This document shows, piece after piece, positions 1 to 10,923 of a stretch of DNA of 64,000 nucleotides. The DNA comes from Oscheius onirici (lineage: Eukaryota > Nematoda > Chromadorea > Rhabditida > Rhabditidae). Both the position numbers and the translations under genes were made by a program. Where the stretch lies: contig OW051471.1 in assembly GCA_932521025.1 (NCBI GenBank), forward strand, positions 2,790,001 through 2,854,000, given 5' to 3'. A model generated the notes under the pieces. The model was given only the letters and a program-made list of their open reading frames with translations, was not told the origin of the DNA and did not search any database. The number at the start of each line of letters is the position of its first letter. The stretch's first letter is position 1.

Positions 1-415
1 GAATTCGATGGTTTATCTCGGAAGACTTTCTTCGAAATGTAAGTCACACACAAATTGCAAAAACCATAATTTCTAAAACCTGGTACACGAAAAACGACGC
101 ATTTTGGAAGCAAAAAAACATCGGGATCGTGTCCGGCGCCCTCCAGAGCCTTAGATCCGTTATTGCAAAAAAAACTTGTCGCATGCAGGAATCGAACCAG
201 GAACCCCTCGGCGGCGTTTGACTTCCAAGCAACAGCGCTATCCACTAGGCCATTTGAAGCAAAACTTTTCCGACGAAAAATCTTTTTTGTAAAAGTCTTC
301 TAGGGTTTTTGAGCACGCTGAACAAGATCCTATTGTCCGTTTCTTCTCAAAACGCTTTGTTTTTAAGTTATGGGTGTTGTACAATATAATTTCAGGGGTA
401 CTGCCACAGGGACTA
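1..415. repeat. tRNA-like palindromic repeat, copy 1 (partly deleted)
   Basis: First of at least seven copies of a dispersed family. On the minus strand (about 180-255) lies a tRNA-like unit with a B-box-like GGTTCGATTCC and an A-box-like TGGCCTAGTGG. The outer flanks match the other copies: GATCGTGT near 127 and its inverted partner near 318, and the terminal stretch at 1-60 recurs at about 16199-16252. The mirror-image plus-strand unit seen in complete copies is missing here, so this copy carries an internal deletion. Confidence 0.7.
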
Positions 416-1203
416 CGGCAGAGACGTTAGTTGGCAATGCTACGAGCTCCGCCCTTATAAAGCTCTTGTTCAAACGGTATTTGGTAAACTTATGATAAGG
501 GAAACTTTCTTCCAGATTCTGGACAAACTGCCCCACATTTCCTTCCTGATCGTCTCTATCATGACATACAGATTTGCTCGGTTTGATATTCGCTGTTAAC
601 CAAAAATAGTAAAATCAGATTCCATCTCTTCCTCGGTCACGTTCTCCATCTTCAAGCGTGTCGGAAGAGACATTCGATTACGGGAAGTATGTCCAAGGGA
701 ACAACTAACAGCTTTGTCTATGCTTCAGTCACGTCCTCAGGAACTCTCTTCAGATCTTCGAAAATACAGTGATTGACAGAAGTAAATAAACTGTGAAGAC
801 AATTTGTGTAGATTACTTCATTACAATGATTTCATTTGCGAGACACAGTTACGTGTTACACCTGTTTCGCCACGAGGAACATTGGTTATTGAACAAACCA
901 TAGTTTACTTCACAGTAAGAATGTTCACCCCCACCTTGGGAACACTATGTATAGTTTATGTACTGTTTGAGACGGAATCTTGTGACATCCCAGTTTCTGA
1001 ACAAGAACAACGAAAAAGTGGTGACGGCACTCAAATCGGAATGACTGGACCGACAAAAGAAACTGGGTGAACTTGATTGAGTATTATGAAGCCACTTCTT
1101 ATATTTCTCATCCTTCACAGTAAACAAGCGGAATAAAAGGCAATTTTTCTGTGATGTAGGAACGAGGATAGCAAACGAGACTTTATACATCAAACAGAGT
1201 ACA
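416..1203. other. intergenic, no gene seen
   Basis: AT-rich sequence with only short frames that lack splice context or familiar motifs. It lies between the first repeat copy and the 3' end of the minus-strand membrane protein gene, so part of it may be that gene's 3' untranslated region. Confidence 0.5.
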
Positions 1204-2807
1204 TCAATCGAGAGAGCACAGCAACACCAGCATCTTCACCGCCGACAAGTATTTAGTCGTCTCCGTCGCAATCTAAATTTCAATTTTGCTCTAACACTCT
1301 TTCACACTCTCACCATCATCACATAGCCCTCATAGTACTCAACATCCGCATGACCATCGCTCTCTCTTTTCTGGAAAGCCACAAACTGGCTGGCAATTTT
1401 CCACGTGAGAATCACGAAGAAAATTGCCGTGGCCCTTGTATAGACTTGAAAGACATTCAGAGCTGCCTAAACGTCTATTTTACGAGCCTTTTCCAACGAA
1501 AATTACAATCCAAAAAGTCCCGTTTGCGTAAGAGACATTTCTCTCCGAGTCCATTGGATGTTCGGCTATGTGATAAATCTTGTAGATGATGTAGTTGCCG
1601 AGCAGGTGAACAAGAATCCAGGTGGCCAACGTCAGGGCATTAGGAATGAATGGGTACAGAGGGCACGAAACCGGGAAGTCGGTCCATTTGAGGGCCAAGT
1701 AGCCAGATTGAACGAAGACATAGAATCCAAAACTGATCAGATACATGAACCTATGTCTTTTATTTTTGGAGTTTAGGATGATAATGAGATTAGCTGTGAT
1801 TAGGAGCACATTTTGGTAGAAGAAGGTGCTCAGGAGGATCTAAAAATGGTTTTTTATCAAAAGTTCAAAGGGACAACCTCTTCTAGAACTGTTGTGAAGA
1901 CAGAGCCATAAGTTTTGGCAAAACTGATTGAGAGAAAGCCGGTTGTTCCTGCTTTGTCGCTCTGGATGGGGTAGGCAATCTGAAAGAAACCCTGTCGTTT
2001 CCGACCACTGTTACGCAAAAATTACCATCTTTTAGCAGCAAAAAAACATCGGGATCGTGTTCAGCATCCTCGAAAACCCTGAAGCGTTTTTTGCAAAAAA
2101 AAAATTTGTCGCCGGCGGGAATCGAACCTGGAACCTGGCAGCGCTTGATTTCCAAGCAAAAGCGCTAACCACTAGGCCCTTGGAGCAAAAAGTCGCAACT
2201 GTTCCGTCTCGGAGATAGTTGCTTTTTATGGCCAAGTGGTTAGCACGTTTGTCTGGAAATCGTACGCTGCAGAGGTCCTGGGTTCGATTCCCGCCGACGA
2301 AAAATCTTTTTGCAAAAACGTCACCTAAGGTTTTCGATGACGCTGAGAAAGATGCTACTGTCCGTTTCTTTTCAAAACGCTTTGTTTTCAAAAAAATAAA
2401 ATAAAATAGATCTCCTTATGTTGTAGCATGCAGACGTTGAATATTTAGCCAAAGAATAAGCGCGCGTCGATTCAAATTATCATCTGTATTTTTTGACCAG
2501 ACTATACCTTTTGCAACAAATTCCTCCCCATCACACTGATCGTCTCTGTTCCAATCATAGCCCAGAAGAATCCTTTTAAAATGACATCTCTTTGTCTTTT
2601 CAGTCGCTTGATCAGAAGAAAGGCAGCGGTTAGAAATAAGGCTACAGAGACGGAAGAGTTACTGTAGGAAAGGTACAAAAATGTTTGGATATTGGATTCA
2701 GTGCAGTTGACTTTGAGTTCCTCCAATCGGAGCTCTACAAAGTAAATTTCGTAGTTAATTTTTCGGAAAAAGTACCATCGTACTCCTCGACAGGCTCGGC
2801 TTTCCAA
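1204..2807 (-). CDS. multi-pass membrane protein, possibly a divergent class B-like receptor
   Basis: Five exons join in phase on the minus strand: up to 2807-2508, 1979-1878, 1839-1507, 1466-1314 and 1272-1204 (stop). The predicted protein has about seven hydrophobic segments, NCT and NSS glycosylation sites before the first, and a short tail. The layout of a first helix, then a basic loop (KRLKRQRD), then a second helix, and a cysteine in the loop before the fifth helix, resembles secretin-type receptors. That resemblance is weak, and a nematode-specific receptor is equally possible. The 5' end is uncertain because no in-frame ATG was fixed upstream of 2807. The first intron, 2507-1980, holds a tRNA-like repeat copy. 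Confidence 0.55.
2015..2400. repeat. tRNA-like palindromic repeat, copy 2 (complete)
   Basis: The best-preserved copy. A minus-strand unit (about 2110-2185) and a plus-strand unit (about 2228-2305) face away from each other. Both show GGTTCGATTCC (B box), and A-box-like sequences, TGGCCAAGTGG on the plus strand, sit near the centre. Outside them the flanks are also inverted: TTTTTGCAAAAA-type stretches, then GATCGTGTTCAGC on the left against its degraded partner near 2345. It lies in an intron of the receptor-like gene. Confidence 0.8.
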
Positions 2808-2918
2808 ATTGAGTCATAAGAGCAGTAGAAAGTAGGCCATATTTCTGTCAACATCGATTAGAAAATGAGACGTGTCAACTAGGTTTTTCACCTGTTCCCA
2901 CACTCGTCTGTTCTAGTC

Positions 2919-5900
2919 ATGAAGTTCTATTTCTTCTGGTTATTCTTCGAAACTGAACTGAGTCACAGTCAGCTCCTAACTGGATTCTCTGGAACTGGAT
3001 ACAGTAGTGGTCAACAAGCTTATTCGTTCTTCGGAGATAGCTATGGAGCAATGGCCAGTACTGATCGAAGTACTTTTGAAGGACCCGAATCAGAATACGG
3101 AATGGGATCTTCAGCTTATGTACCAGGTTAGAACATTCGTCTGATTGCTCAGTACAATTAATTCGAAAGAGTGACACAAACATCATACATTTTTAAATTT
3201 TGCTGCGTATTTGATTGAGCATCCAACTTTTACACCTTATCTATGGTCTATGGGTCCCGCCACAAAATGGTCCAGTTTAGTTCGGTCCAATGAAAGTCAA
3301 AAGTTGTCTTTATCCCAAAAATTGACAAGATCAGATTGACTCGAAAGGACTTTTGTGAACACGGTGAAAGGCCAACGCCGGTTGTGTTCAAACTCAGGAC
3401 TACTGTAATTTTGCTTTGAAATGTGAAATATTATATTTTTAGCCTATAAAGGAACCCTACCGAAACATACAATCACTTTTCGTTCAGCGTAAAGGGTCTT
3501 CCTTTAGGTCACGGTACTGGATACGGAGGCTACGGTACAGACTACCCGAATCCGGAATTTGCTTCGACAGTCACAGAGTTCTCAGAAGTGTCAAAAATCA
3601 CAGCCATCCCATATCAGTTTATCACTGCAGAAAACAATAATTCTGACTACGGATTTACTGTCTATCCTACAGACTTCAATTATACTTACTTTACATCACC
3701 CTACGATGATTTTGGATATCCCGGAGGCTTGGGAAATTATTCAGGAGGAACTGGAATGTGCCAGAACAATGGAAATGCTTTGTATCCTGGCAATAAAAAA
3801 GAAAATTCAATCGATTTATATGGTGAGAACTACAACAAATGTTCAACTGAACCTCAAGCTCTTTGTACGGTTTTTTTCTAAAAAAAATTATATTTTTTAG
3901 CTTGCGAGAACAAGACAGTAACTTTGAAAAGTAACTGGTCTCTCCCGACAGGATCTTACAAGAGGAATCAGAGCTGCCTGTACAAGGTAAATAGTTGTTT
4001 TTAGCTTCGTCCAGATTCCGTATTCATATGATCTGTCTCTCTGTTTTACCGTGCCCGAAAGAACCTAAATCTTTCGTTAGCCTGTTTTCCGCGCGGACAG
4101 CTGAGATCGGTTTCGGTCGGTTTCAGATTGAGGACTAGCACGTGACTGTTCCAAATTACAGTAACCCTCCCAGAATTCCACGCCGAAAGTGCTAGCTTCC
4201 CGCTCTGATCCCAAGAAAAAACAGGATTGGAGAGGATCGCGCTTAGCCTAAAATTGAATCTGACGGTCTTGCGGTTCGGTCAAGATTTTTTGAAGAATCT
4301 TGTGTCTGTTCATTTCTTCGTATACAGTACTTTTGCAAACAACCAGTAGTTTAGAGTAGATTCATTCCTCTCACAATCAAACTACAAGGTTCCCTATTTT
4401 CTTATTTTTTGAACATTTATCTCCTTTTCTCTATGGGAGCTTTCTGTAAACCGAAACATTGTGATCGTCTATCCCATTTCAGATCAAAATCCCAGCAGAC
4501 AATTATGCCATTGCTGAAGTTCAATTTGAAAACTTTGACCTGGGCTCGTGGTTCAAGCTCGACAACACGTTGGGCTATTCTTTTGTGTGAGTCTGCGAAA
4601 AAGGGCTGCAACAAATTCTTCCCAGAAAGATGGCCGGCAGCTTCAGTCTTCCTCCTCCAGACTTCCAGTTTTATCTTCACATTTTCGAACAAGCTACAGT
4701 TTTCAGAAATAACACTATCACTAAATTCAACGTGACCAGGAAGAAATGTTCGTTTTTCACATTTATTTTTCTAGTTTATCTTCCAGTTAACCTGAAAAAC
4801 ATTTCTACGATAAATCTGGAAGAGAAAGGATTTCTTCTTTCTCGCTTCTCGGACTTCTTCAAAATGGACAAGCCGATAAGATTAGAGGCAGAGGGCCAGG
4901 TTTTATTTCCCCTTTTGTGAGAAATCTGTCTTCTTCAGATTCAAATTGTATCCATTTGCAATCGAGATTATGATCTGCCATCGGCCGACTATGAAGTTCT
5001 GAATGGCCTGACCTATTTTGGAAGCATAGCTCAGAATATCTTTATTTTGAGACAGAATGGAACAGATGTCGTCTTTCTGGATACGTAAGCTTCTCTCTTT
5101 TCAAAGTTACTCGCTGGAATACAGGAATTTTTGACATTTTCCAGTTCTGTACCGCTGTAGCTGATTTCCTATTACAACCTTGCGTACCAAAGCTGGAAAG
5201 TGTTGTCTTCTATAGCTCCACTTTGCGCGCTGTTTGTAATGCACAGTCGCGTACGAAAAATGCAGTAGAAATTCGAATAAAAGACATGTACGCATTTTCT
5301 CGTCAAGTAAAAATACGCAATGTGAAATTTACGGCCGACGTGTTTTACTTCAGGCTTCACTCGAACTACTTCAACACTCAGAAATTTCCAAGCCCCGTGC
5401 TCCTATATCCAGGAGCCCTACCAGATTTCATGCCCTGTATGTTTTTCGCTTTTCCCTTATCAAGTCAGTTGATTTCCTTTGCTAAAACTTATACAAACTT
5501 CAAGGAAAGGACGATTTCCAGCAGATGAAAGTAGCCTTGGCTGGAAGAGGATCGATAGAACACGAGAGTTACCAAGGATTTCATCGTCCTATCAAAGAGT
5601 TCACACTGAACGCGACTGAAAAACAGTCTTGTCTCGTTTTGGTTAGTAGAGAAAAAGATATGAAAGAGAATGGAACAACTTTCGTCGGAGTTTGGCTGCT
5701 ACCAGTCGTCTTGCCGGTGAGTATCAAAGTGTAAACAATGGGAAATGAGATGGTTCATGTGGCTTGATCATTTTACTTTTGAACTCAAGAGTTCGACCAA
5801 CGGCTCCCGGAAAATCGAAAAAAAAATTACCACGTTTTGTAGTCGCCCGGGATCGATCCAGGAACCCTCGGCTGCGGTAGATTTCCAAGTAAAAGCGTTC

Positions 5901-6770
5901 GCCACCAGGCCATTGTGCACGGCCAAGTGGTTAGCGCTCTTGTCTAGAGTTCAGAGTGTTCTTGGTTCGATCCCGGCCGTCACAATCGGTTTTTTTTGTT
6001 TTTAGGCATCTGAGGTTTTCAATGGTTCAGAACAAGATCCCACTATTTTTGTCGGCTTTTGGACACCATAAAGTGTTGTTCTGATCTATTAGACCAATTT
6101 CTATTTTTCAGAATGGAGGGACTCTTCGAATCTACTCCGACTTCTCTTCAAAAACAGACAATTCTTCACGGCTTCTCCACGAGTTTAGGTAGTTTCAGTT
6201 TACAGAACATGGACTCCAGCAAATAAAGAAATTCTTGGAAAAGAATCTTTTTTTCAGAAACAGCATTTCATCGCCCATCTTCCTCAGTGGTTTTGCAAGA
6301 ACACTAGTTTTGGATTGTTGTATAGTCACACTGGAAATAACCGAGTTTCTGAACGGTAAGGCACTCTAAGAAACGATAAGTCTATACCTTTCAGCAAGTG
6401 AAATGGGACGTTTTGCTCTCAGCTTCATAAATCAAATGAATTCGAACAAGCAACTGGTAGCCTTTTCTGGACTGACGTATTTTACTTTGACTGTTACTCA
6501 CAGCAACAACGATACTTCTAGTCCAGACGGAAAATTGAGTGTTCCATCAATTGGATGGAGTGACGACGATATTGAGTAAGTAGTCTCTTCCAGTTGAAGA
6601 ATAAAGTAACTTGCAGTCTATTCCAGTCGGCCGGAACTATTTCAATGAACAAAACGGATCCGAGAATACTGCTGTATCCAGGAACTGGCATTGAACTGGT
6701 TGTGAACTCGAGAGAGCAACTGACAGGAATCTTTGCAATGTGTGTTCTATTCCTGATAAAGAGTTATTAG
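2919..6770 (+). CDS. secreted multi-exon protein with CUB-like domains
   Basis: The start at 2919 gives a hydrophobic signal peptide. Exons that join in phase include 2919-3126, 3508-3822, 3901-3986, 4483-4586, from 4626, and 4939 to about 5083; further exons near 5355-5438, 5524-5715, 6112-6190, 6260-6355, 6396-6575 and 6618-6770 continue to a TAG at 6768. The N-terminal third is Gly/Tyr/Ser-rich and low complexity. The next part, starting ACENKTVTLKSNW, looks like the CUB-like domains common in nematode secreted proteins, and a similar unit appears to follow later. Several N-glycosylation sites are visible. The junction near 5440-5520 was not resolved, and this could be two genes. A tRNA-like repeat lies in the intron at about 5716-6111. 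Such proteins are often induced by pathogens in worms; nothing here shows regulation. Confidence 0.6.
5830..6060. repeat. tRNA-like palindromic repeat, copy 3
   Basis: Compact copy in an intron of the CUB-like gene. A minus-strand unit (about 5845-5912) with a GGATCGATCC B-box variant abuts a plus-strand unit (about 5918-5985) containing CACGGCCAAGTGG and GGTTCGATCC. The spacer between the two A boxes is shorter than in copy 2, so this and copy 4 form a subfamily. Confidence 0.7.
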
Positions 6771-6824
6771 CTGTATTTTTTTACTAAAAGTAGCTCGAAG
6801 CATAACTCTCTGATCTGTAAATGC

Positions 6825-7095
6825 TGACAAAAATGGTGGGATCGTGTTCAGCGCCTTTGAAAACCCCAGGTTCCGAAAAGCAAAAATTCATTGTGACGGC
6901 CGGGATCGAATCAAGAACTTCTAAGCGCGTTTGAATTGCAAACAAACGCGCTAACCACTTGGCCATGCACACTGGCCTAGTGGCGAACGCTTTTGCTTGG
7001 AAATCTAACACGTGACGACAACGTTTTTTGCAAAACGTTTCCTAGGATTTTCGGTGCCACCGAACATGATTCCAGTACTTTTCTGTTGATTTTCC
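6825..7095. repeat. tRNA-like palindromic repeat, copy 4
   Basis: Lies between the CUB-like gene and the GH28 gene. The minus-strand unit (about 6895-6968) has a GATTCGATCC-like B box and the A-box-like TGGCCAAGTGG. The plus-strand half has a recognisable A-box part (TGGCCTAGTGG near 6974) but its B box is degraded. Confidence 0.65.
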
Positions 7096-7243
7096 CTTCA
7101 CTTTTTCCTCCTAATAGTCGTCAACACTAGGCAACATAGATCGCCTTTGTCGTATCTCAGGCACAGGAGCAGCCTTTATCAGTTCTTTGTTATCAATCAA
7201 TTTTGCTCCAAAATTTTCGAGTACGTGTGCTTTGTTTGTTGCA

Positions 7244-9101
7244 ATGGTAAGCCCCTATTTCCACTCACATTGCATACTTTTAGGTCAGAACTCAACACAT
7301 TTTAGGCTTTCTAGCTCTCGTTGTCTTGGCCCACGGGACAATTTTCATCTATAGCGGCATTCCGGACAATCCAACCATTTCGACAGCGACCACAAATACC
7401 GCCGTCCTCAATACATTTCTGAACAATCTCCGTCCCGGCGACGAATTCATATTTCCCGCCAGAACTTTCTATCTCGAAGGCGGAGTCATCGTCAAAAATA
7501 TCACAAATGTCATTCTCCGCTTCGAAGGAACCCTAATCTTCACGAATAATACTCTTACTTGGCCCAAAGCACCAGATGGCCGTGTTTTTGAATGCTTCTA
7601 CTTTGAAAATATCGACACGGTCACCTTTACCTCGAGTTCCGTTGGTCTGATTGACGGTCAGGGAGAAGCCTGGTGGGGGCTCTTGGGTTATGCGGAATAT
7701 CTCGAAAATCGACCGCGGATTCTAACAATCGCTAATTCGAGGAATCTGCTAGTTGAGAACATGTTCTTCAAGAATTCTCCCTATTGGACCGTCTGGATTC
7801 ACGAAGTCGATGGTCTGGAAATTAGGAATTCGGAAATTTCGGCAAGGAAGAATGATTTCGATGGACACGACGACTATAATTTGGTGTGAGTCAACTATTT
7901 TTTTATACTTGTTTTCGTGGCAATATATTATTTTTCATGTGTTACTGAAAACGATTTTTTTGCCCAAATACATGCCCCGCATGAAACATTTTCGCTCTAT
8001 TTTTGCTGCTGAAAAAAAGTGCGCTAGAACTTGTGTTACTGAGCGTACCTAATTTCAAGAAACGAGAATTGAAAAAGTGAGTAACCTGCCTAGGCAGGCG
8101 CCTGGTAATCCAACGCTTTCGCGACAAGCTTATAACAAAGAGTCTGGCAAAAAAATATTTTCCATGTGCTGAGTAGTTTCGAGTTTCCTCTCATTTTCCA
8201 CAGCCAACCTTTTAGAGACGAAACTAAATACGATATCCTCCTGTTCCCGAGAAACAGTTGGGTATAAAGAAGAGCGTAGATCGAGCTTCAGATGCTTTTG
8301 CACAAAAAAGTGCGATACTCAGCATAGGGTAAAATTAAAATTTTAGCGGCGTTCCGAATGAATCTTTTGATGCTTTTTACTTATTGTTAGCTCCAGCTCT
8401 GCAAAATGATTCATATTCTGATATTTTTCAATACTTCCACAGCCCTAATTTTCAGTGCTTTCAACACCGACGGCTTTGATGTCACTGGCAAAAATGTCTA
8501 CATTCACGACTGTAAAATCTGGAATCAGGATGACTGTATCGCCGTCAAAGACGGCTCCGAGAACATGCTCTTTGAGCGAATCAATGCCAGTGGCCTCGGT
8601 CTAGTCATCGGTTCCATCGGAGGCTCAACCGTTCGAAACGTCACCTTCCGCGACTCTTACTTGCACAAAACTTTCAAGGGAATCTATACCAAATTTCGAG
8701 GTCCGGGACTCATACAGGACATCCTCTATGAGAACATTGAAATGTTTGAACCGGAACAATGGCCCATCTGGATCGGCCCGGCTCAACAGGCGGACAGTGT
8801 GGATATCTGCAAGCCGAGTCCTTGTTCTCTTTGTTGGCCAGAAGATCCCAAGGCAGAATGCAATATGCCCCCCGATGCTCAGTACATCAACATCACTCTC
8901 CGGAACATTACAATAATCAATCCTGTGGCTGGAAGAGCAGGAGTTATAATAGGCCCTGAAGCTCATCCTATCCAAAATGTGGTCTTTGACAATGTTGTGG
9001 TTCAAGGAGCAAAAGATAATTATTTTGTTTGCACGAATGTTGTCAATGGCACGGCTATTGGAGGCACGAGTCCCGTTCCTAGTTGTTTTACGGCGAAATG
9101 A
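7244..9101 (+). CDS. secreted glycoside hydrolase family 28 (polygalacturonase-like)
   Basis: Three exons join in phase: ATG alone at 7244-7246, then 7284-7885 and 8456-9101, giving 416 residues. The N-terminus is a clean signal peptide ending near ALVVLAHG. The rest shows the GH28 beta-helix signature: NTDGFDV, then NQDD, then GLVIGSIG, then a KGIYTKFR block in the place of the usual R-I-K. These supply the catalytic aspartates of a pectin-cleaving enzyme. The histidine normally found in the GHG motif is leucine here (SGLGL), so this may be a distinct subfamily with altered substrate or activity. GH28 is rare in animals; in nematodes it is known from plant parasites and is thought to come from microbes. 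The two introns and worm-type splice sites argue that the gene is resident in this genome and not contamination. Confidence 0.9.
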
Positions 9102-9689
9102 AGTTTTTGATGCTCACTTCGGACCTAGGCAGTTGATGAATTTGGTACCAAAAGATGTCCTCTTTCGCGCTGCTCATTTCTGTATCTGTAAAAATAATAG
9201 GGCAACAATGTGAACTTTCGAGCTATGAGCGATCTTCCTATTTCCTCTTTCAGGTTTGAAAATATTTCGGTTTCGTCCGAAAGATTTCATTTCGCTTCGA
9301 TTCATCACCACTTTGAGTAGCGATAAAAAAAAGAATCTTTTAGGAAAAAAAAAATCAACAGCCAATAAATTAATAGATTACAATAAATAGATTATTTTGA
9401 TAAAAATGAGTATTTTTTTTGGATCACTGATCTGGTCCGGACTGGTGGTTTCAGTTTTCAGTACTAGTGACTCTTACCAAGATGCTGAAATATATGGCGT
9501 TAGACCGTCAGAGCTATTCAGATCGTCGGAAAGCAGGAAACCACTTATGCAGAACTTGAAAATTGAAATTCTGTATTTGTTAAATATAGCAACGGGACGG
9601 CCTCCGCACAGATGGAGGAACCTGCTGGTTTCGAAATATGGTGCTACTTTCTCATCTACAGCAAGAGCGAGCTAACGGTCGGCTTTCAA

Positions 9690-10199
9690 TCAGATGATGG
9701 ATTGATGAAGAATCCTCGAGTAACAAAGGGCACATGGGCAGAATCCTCGAGTAACAAAGGGCACATGGGCACACTCTAGGCTTGCTTTCAGATCTTTTAT
9801 CTCAAAAACCAATGAATTTTGGTCTGTGTTCAAAGTTGCACATGCATCTTCGAGACAGATTTGCGTGTGAATAACTTTATCGGCTAGCTGCGAAAAATTG
9901 TCTACAGCCGTGATATTTTTCAAGTTTTCCAAGAAGTTTTCATATTTTACTGTTTCGTTCAGCACAAGATTGATATTTTTTTTGGACAAAATGTCTTCTT
10001 CAAAAACTCGTGCATTGACGTGTCAATGAGACTAACTTTTCAATGACGTGATTTCATCTCTCAAATTGGTCGTGGAGCTTCTAAACTGAGCTAACGGTTT
10101 GTTTCTATCTTCCAAGAGTGAAGAAACTGCTTTTCGAACCACGTGAACCAATTCTGCTAGGTCTTTTTCTTTCTTTTCGCACCAGGTCTTCAGCGACAT
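9690..10199 (-). CDS. small charged, probably coiled-coil protein
   Basis: Two exons, 10199-10037 and 9997-9690, are separated by a 39-bp intron and join in phase to give about 156 residues. The start MSLKTWCEKKEKDLAELV is followed by Lys/Glu-rich heptad-like sequence throughout, suggesting a coiled coil. No family was recognised. The C-terminus crosses a 31-bp tandem duplication at 9710-9771, which shifts the reading frame in the second copy, so the last dozen or so residues look recently altered. Confidence 0.5.
9710..9771. repeat. 31-bp tandem duplication
   Basis: Two exact head-to-tail copies of a 31-bp unit beginning GAATCCTCGAGTAACAAAGG. The length is not a multiple of three, and the unit lies in the last exon of the minus-strand coiled-coil gene. 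Confidence 0.9.
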
Positions 10200-10923
10200 G
10201 GTTTCAAAGACACCAGGCTTGTTGAAAACCTGCGCTGCGCTCGGGGCGGAAATCGGAAATCGAAATCGCCGAACTCGGGGCGGAAATCGCCTGGAGGGAA
10301 ATTGGGAGGTTTGAATCGTGACGGATGAAACAGGATTAGATAGCAAGTCACTTGAACTTGGAGTTGGAACAGTTTTTGGCTTCTGTTGTGTTACAAGAAA
10401 GGGACAATGGGACCAGGTGAAAATATGAAATGACAGGCTGACTGGGACACGATAATAGGGACAACCTCAACGAACAGGATAAGAGGGAATGTACGGCAGC
10501 ACAACTGCTTCTTTTCACTCTTGTCCATCCGATTTTACCCATGCAAACATTAGACTTTAGTACTTTTAGTGAGAGTTCGGAAGGTTATAAGAAAGTTCGG
10601 TGTGGTGTACACAAACAAAGTTGAAGGTTGAAGGAACATCTTTCAGATTTTGTGTATCTCCGGCCCTCTAGGACACCCTTTCCTGGACATGAATTCCCTA
10701 CAAATCTCTTGTTTATTGACGAATCTCTTGCCACACAAATAGTATATATTTTCTCTCTAAAACATGGGTCAAAGAACGAAAAAAGAGGAGAAGAGATAGC
10801 TACAGTGGATAACCGTATCTGAGGTGTCCAGAAGGACAAAAATTCCCTTATTACAAAATAAAGGGGGGGAGTGACATGACTAGATGGCATTCAGACATTG
10901 AACAAGATGAACAATATATTAAT
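10200..10923. other. intergenic, repeat fragments
   Basis: No convincing gene. About 10215-10310 carries short GGGGCGGAAATCG repeats. About 10325-10460 matches part of the composite repeat at 25540-25640, sharing ACAGGATTAGATAGCAAGT and the following TTTGGCTTCT. Confidence 0.5.

Noticed and set aside
2219-2404. 61-residue frame over the tRNA-like repeat
   Set aside because: Falls wholly in the repeat; similar frames in other copies are broken.
9397-9675. 92-residue frame after the GH28 gene
   Set aside because: Lacks family motifs and splice signals, and codon use is like intergenic sequence.
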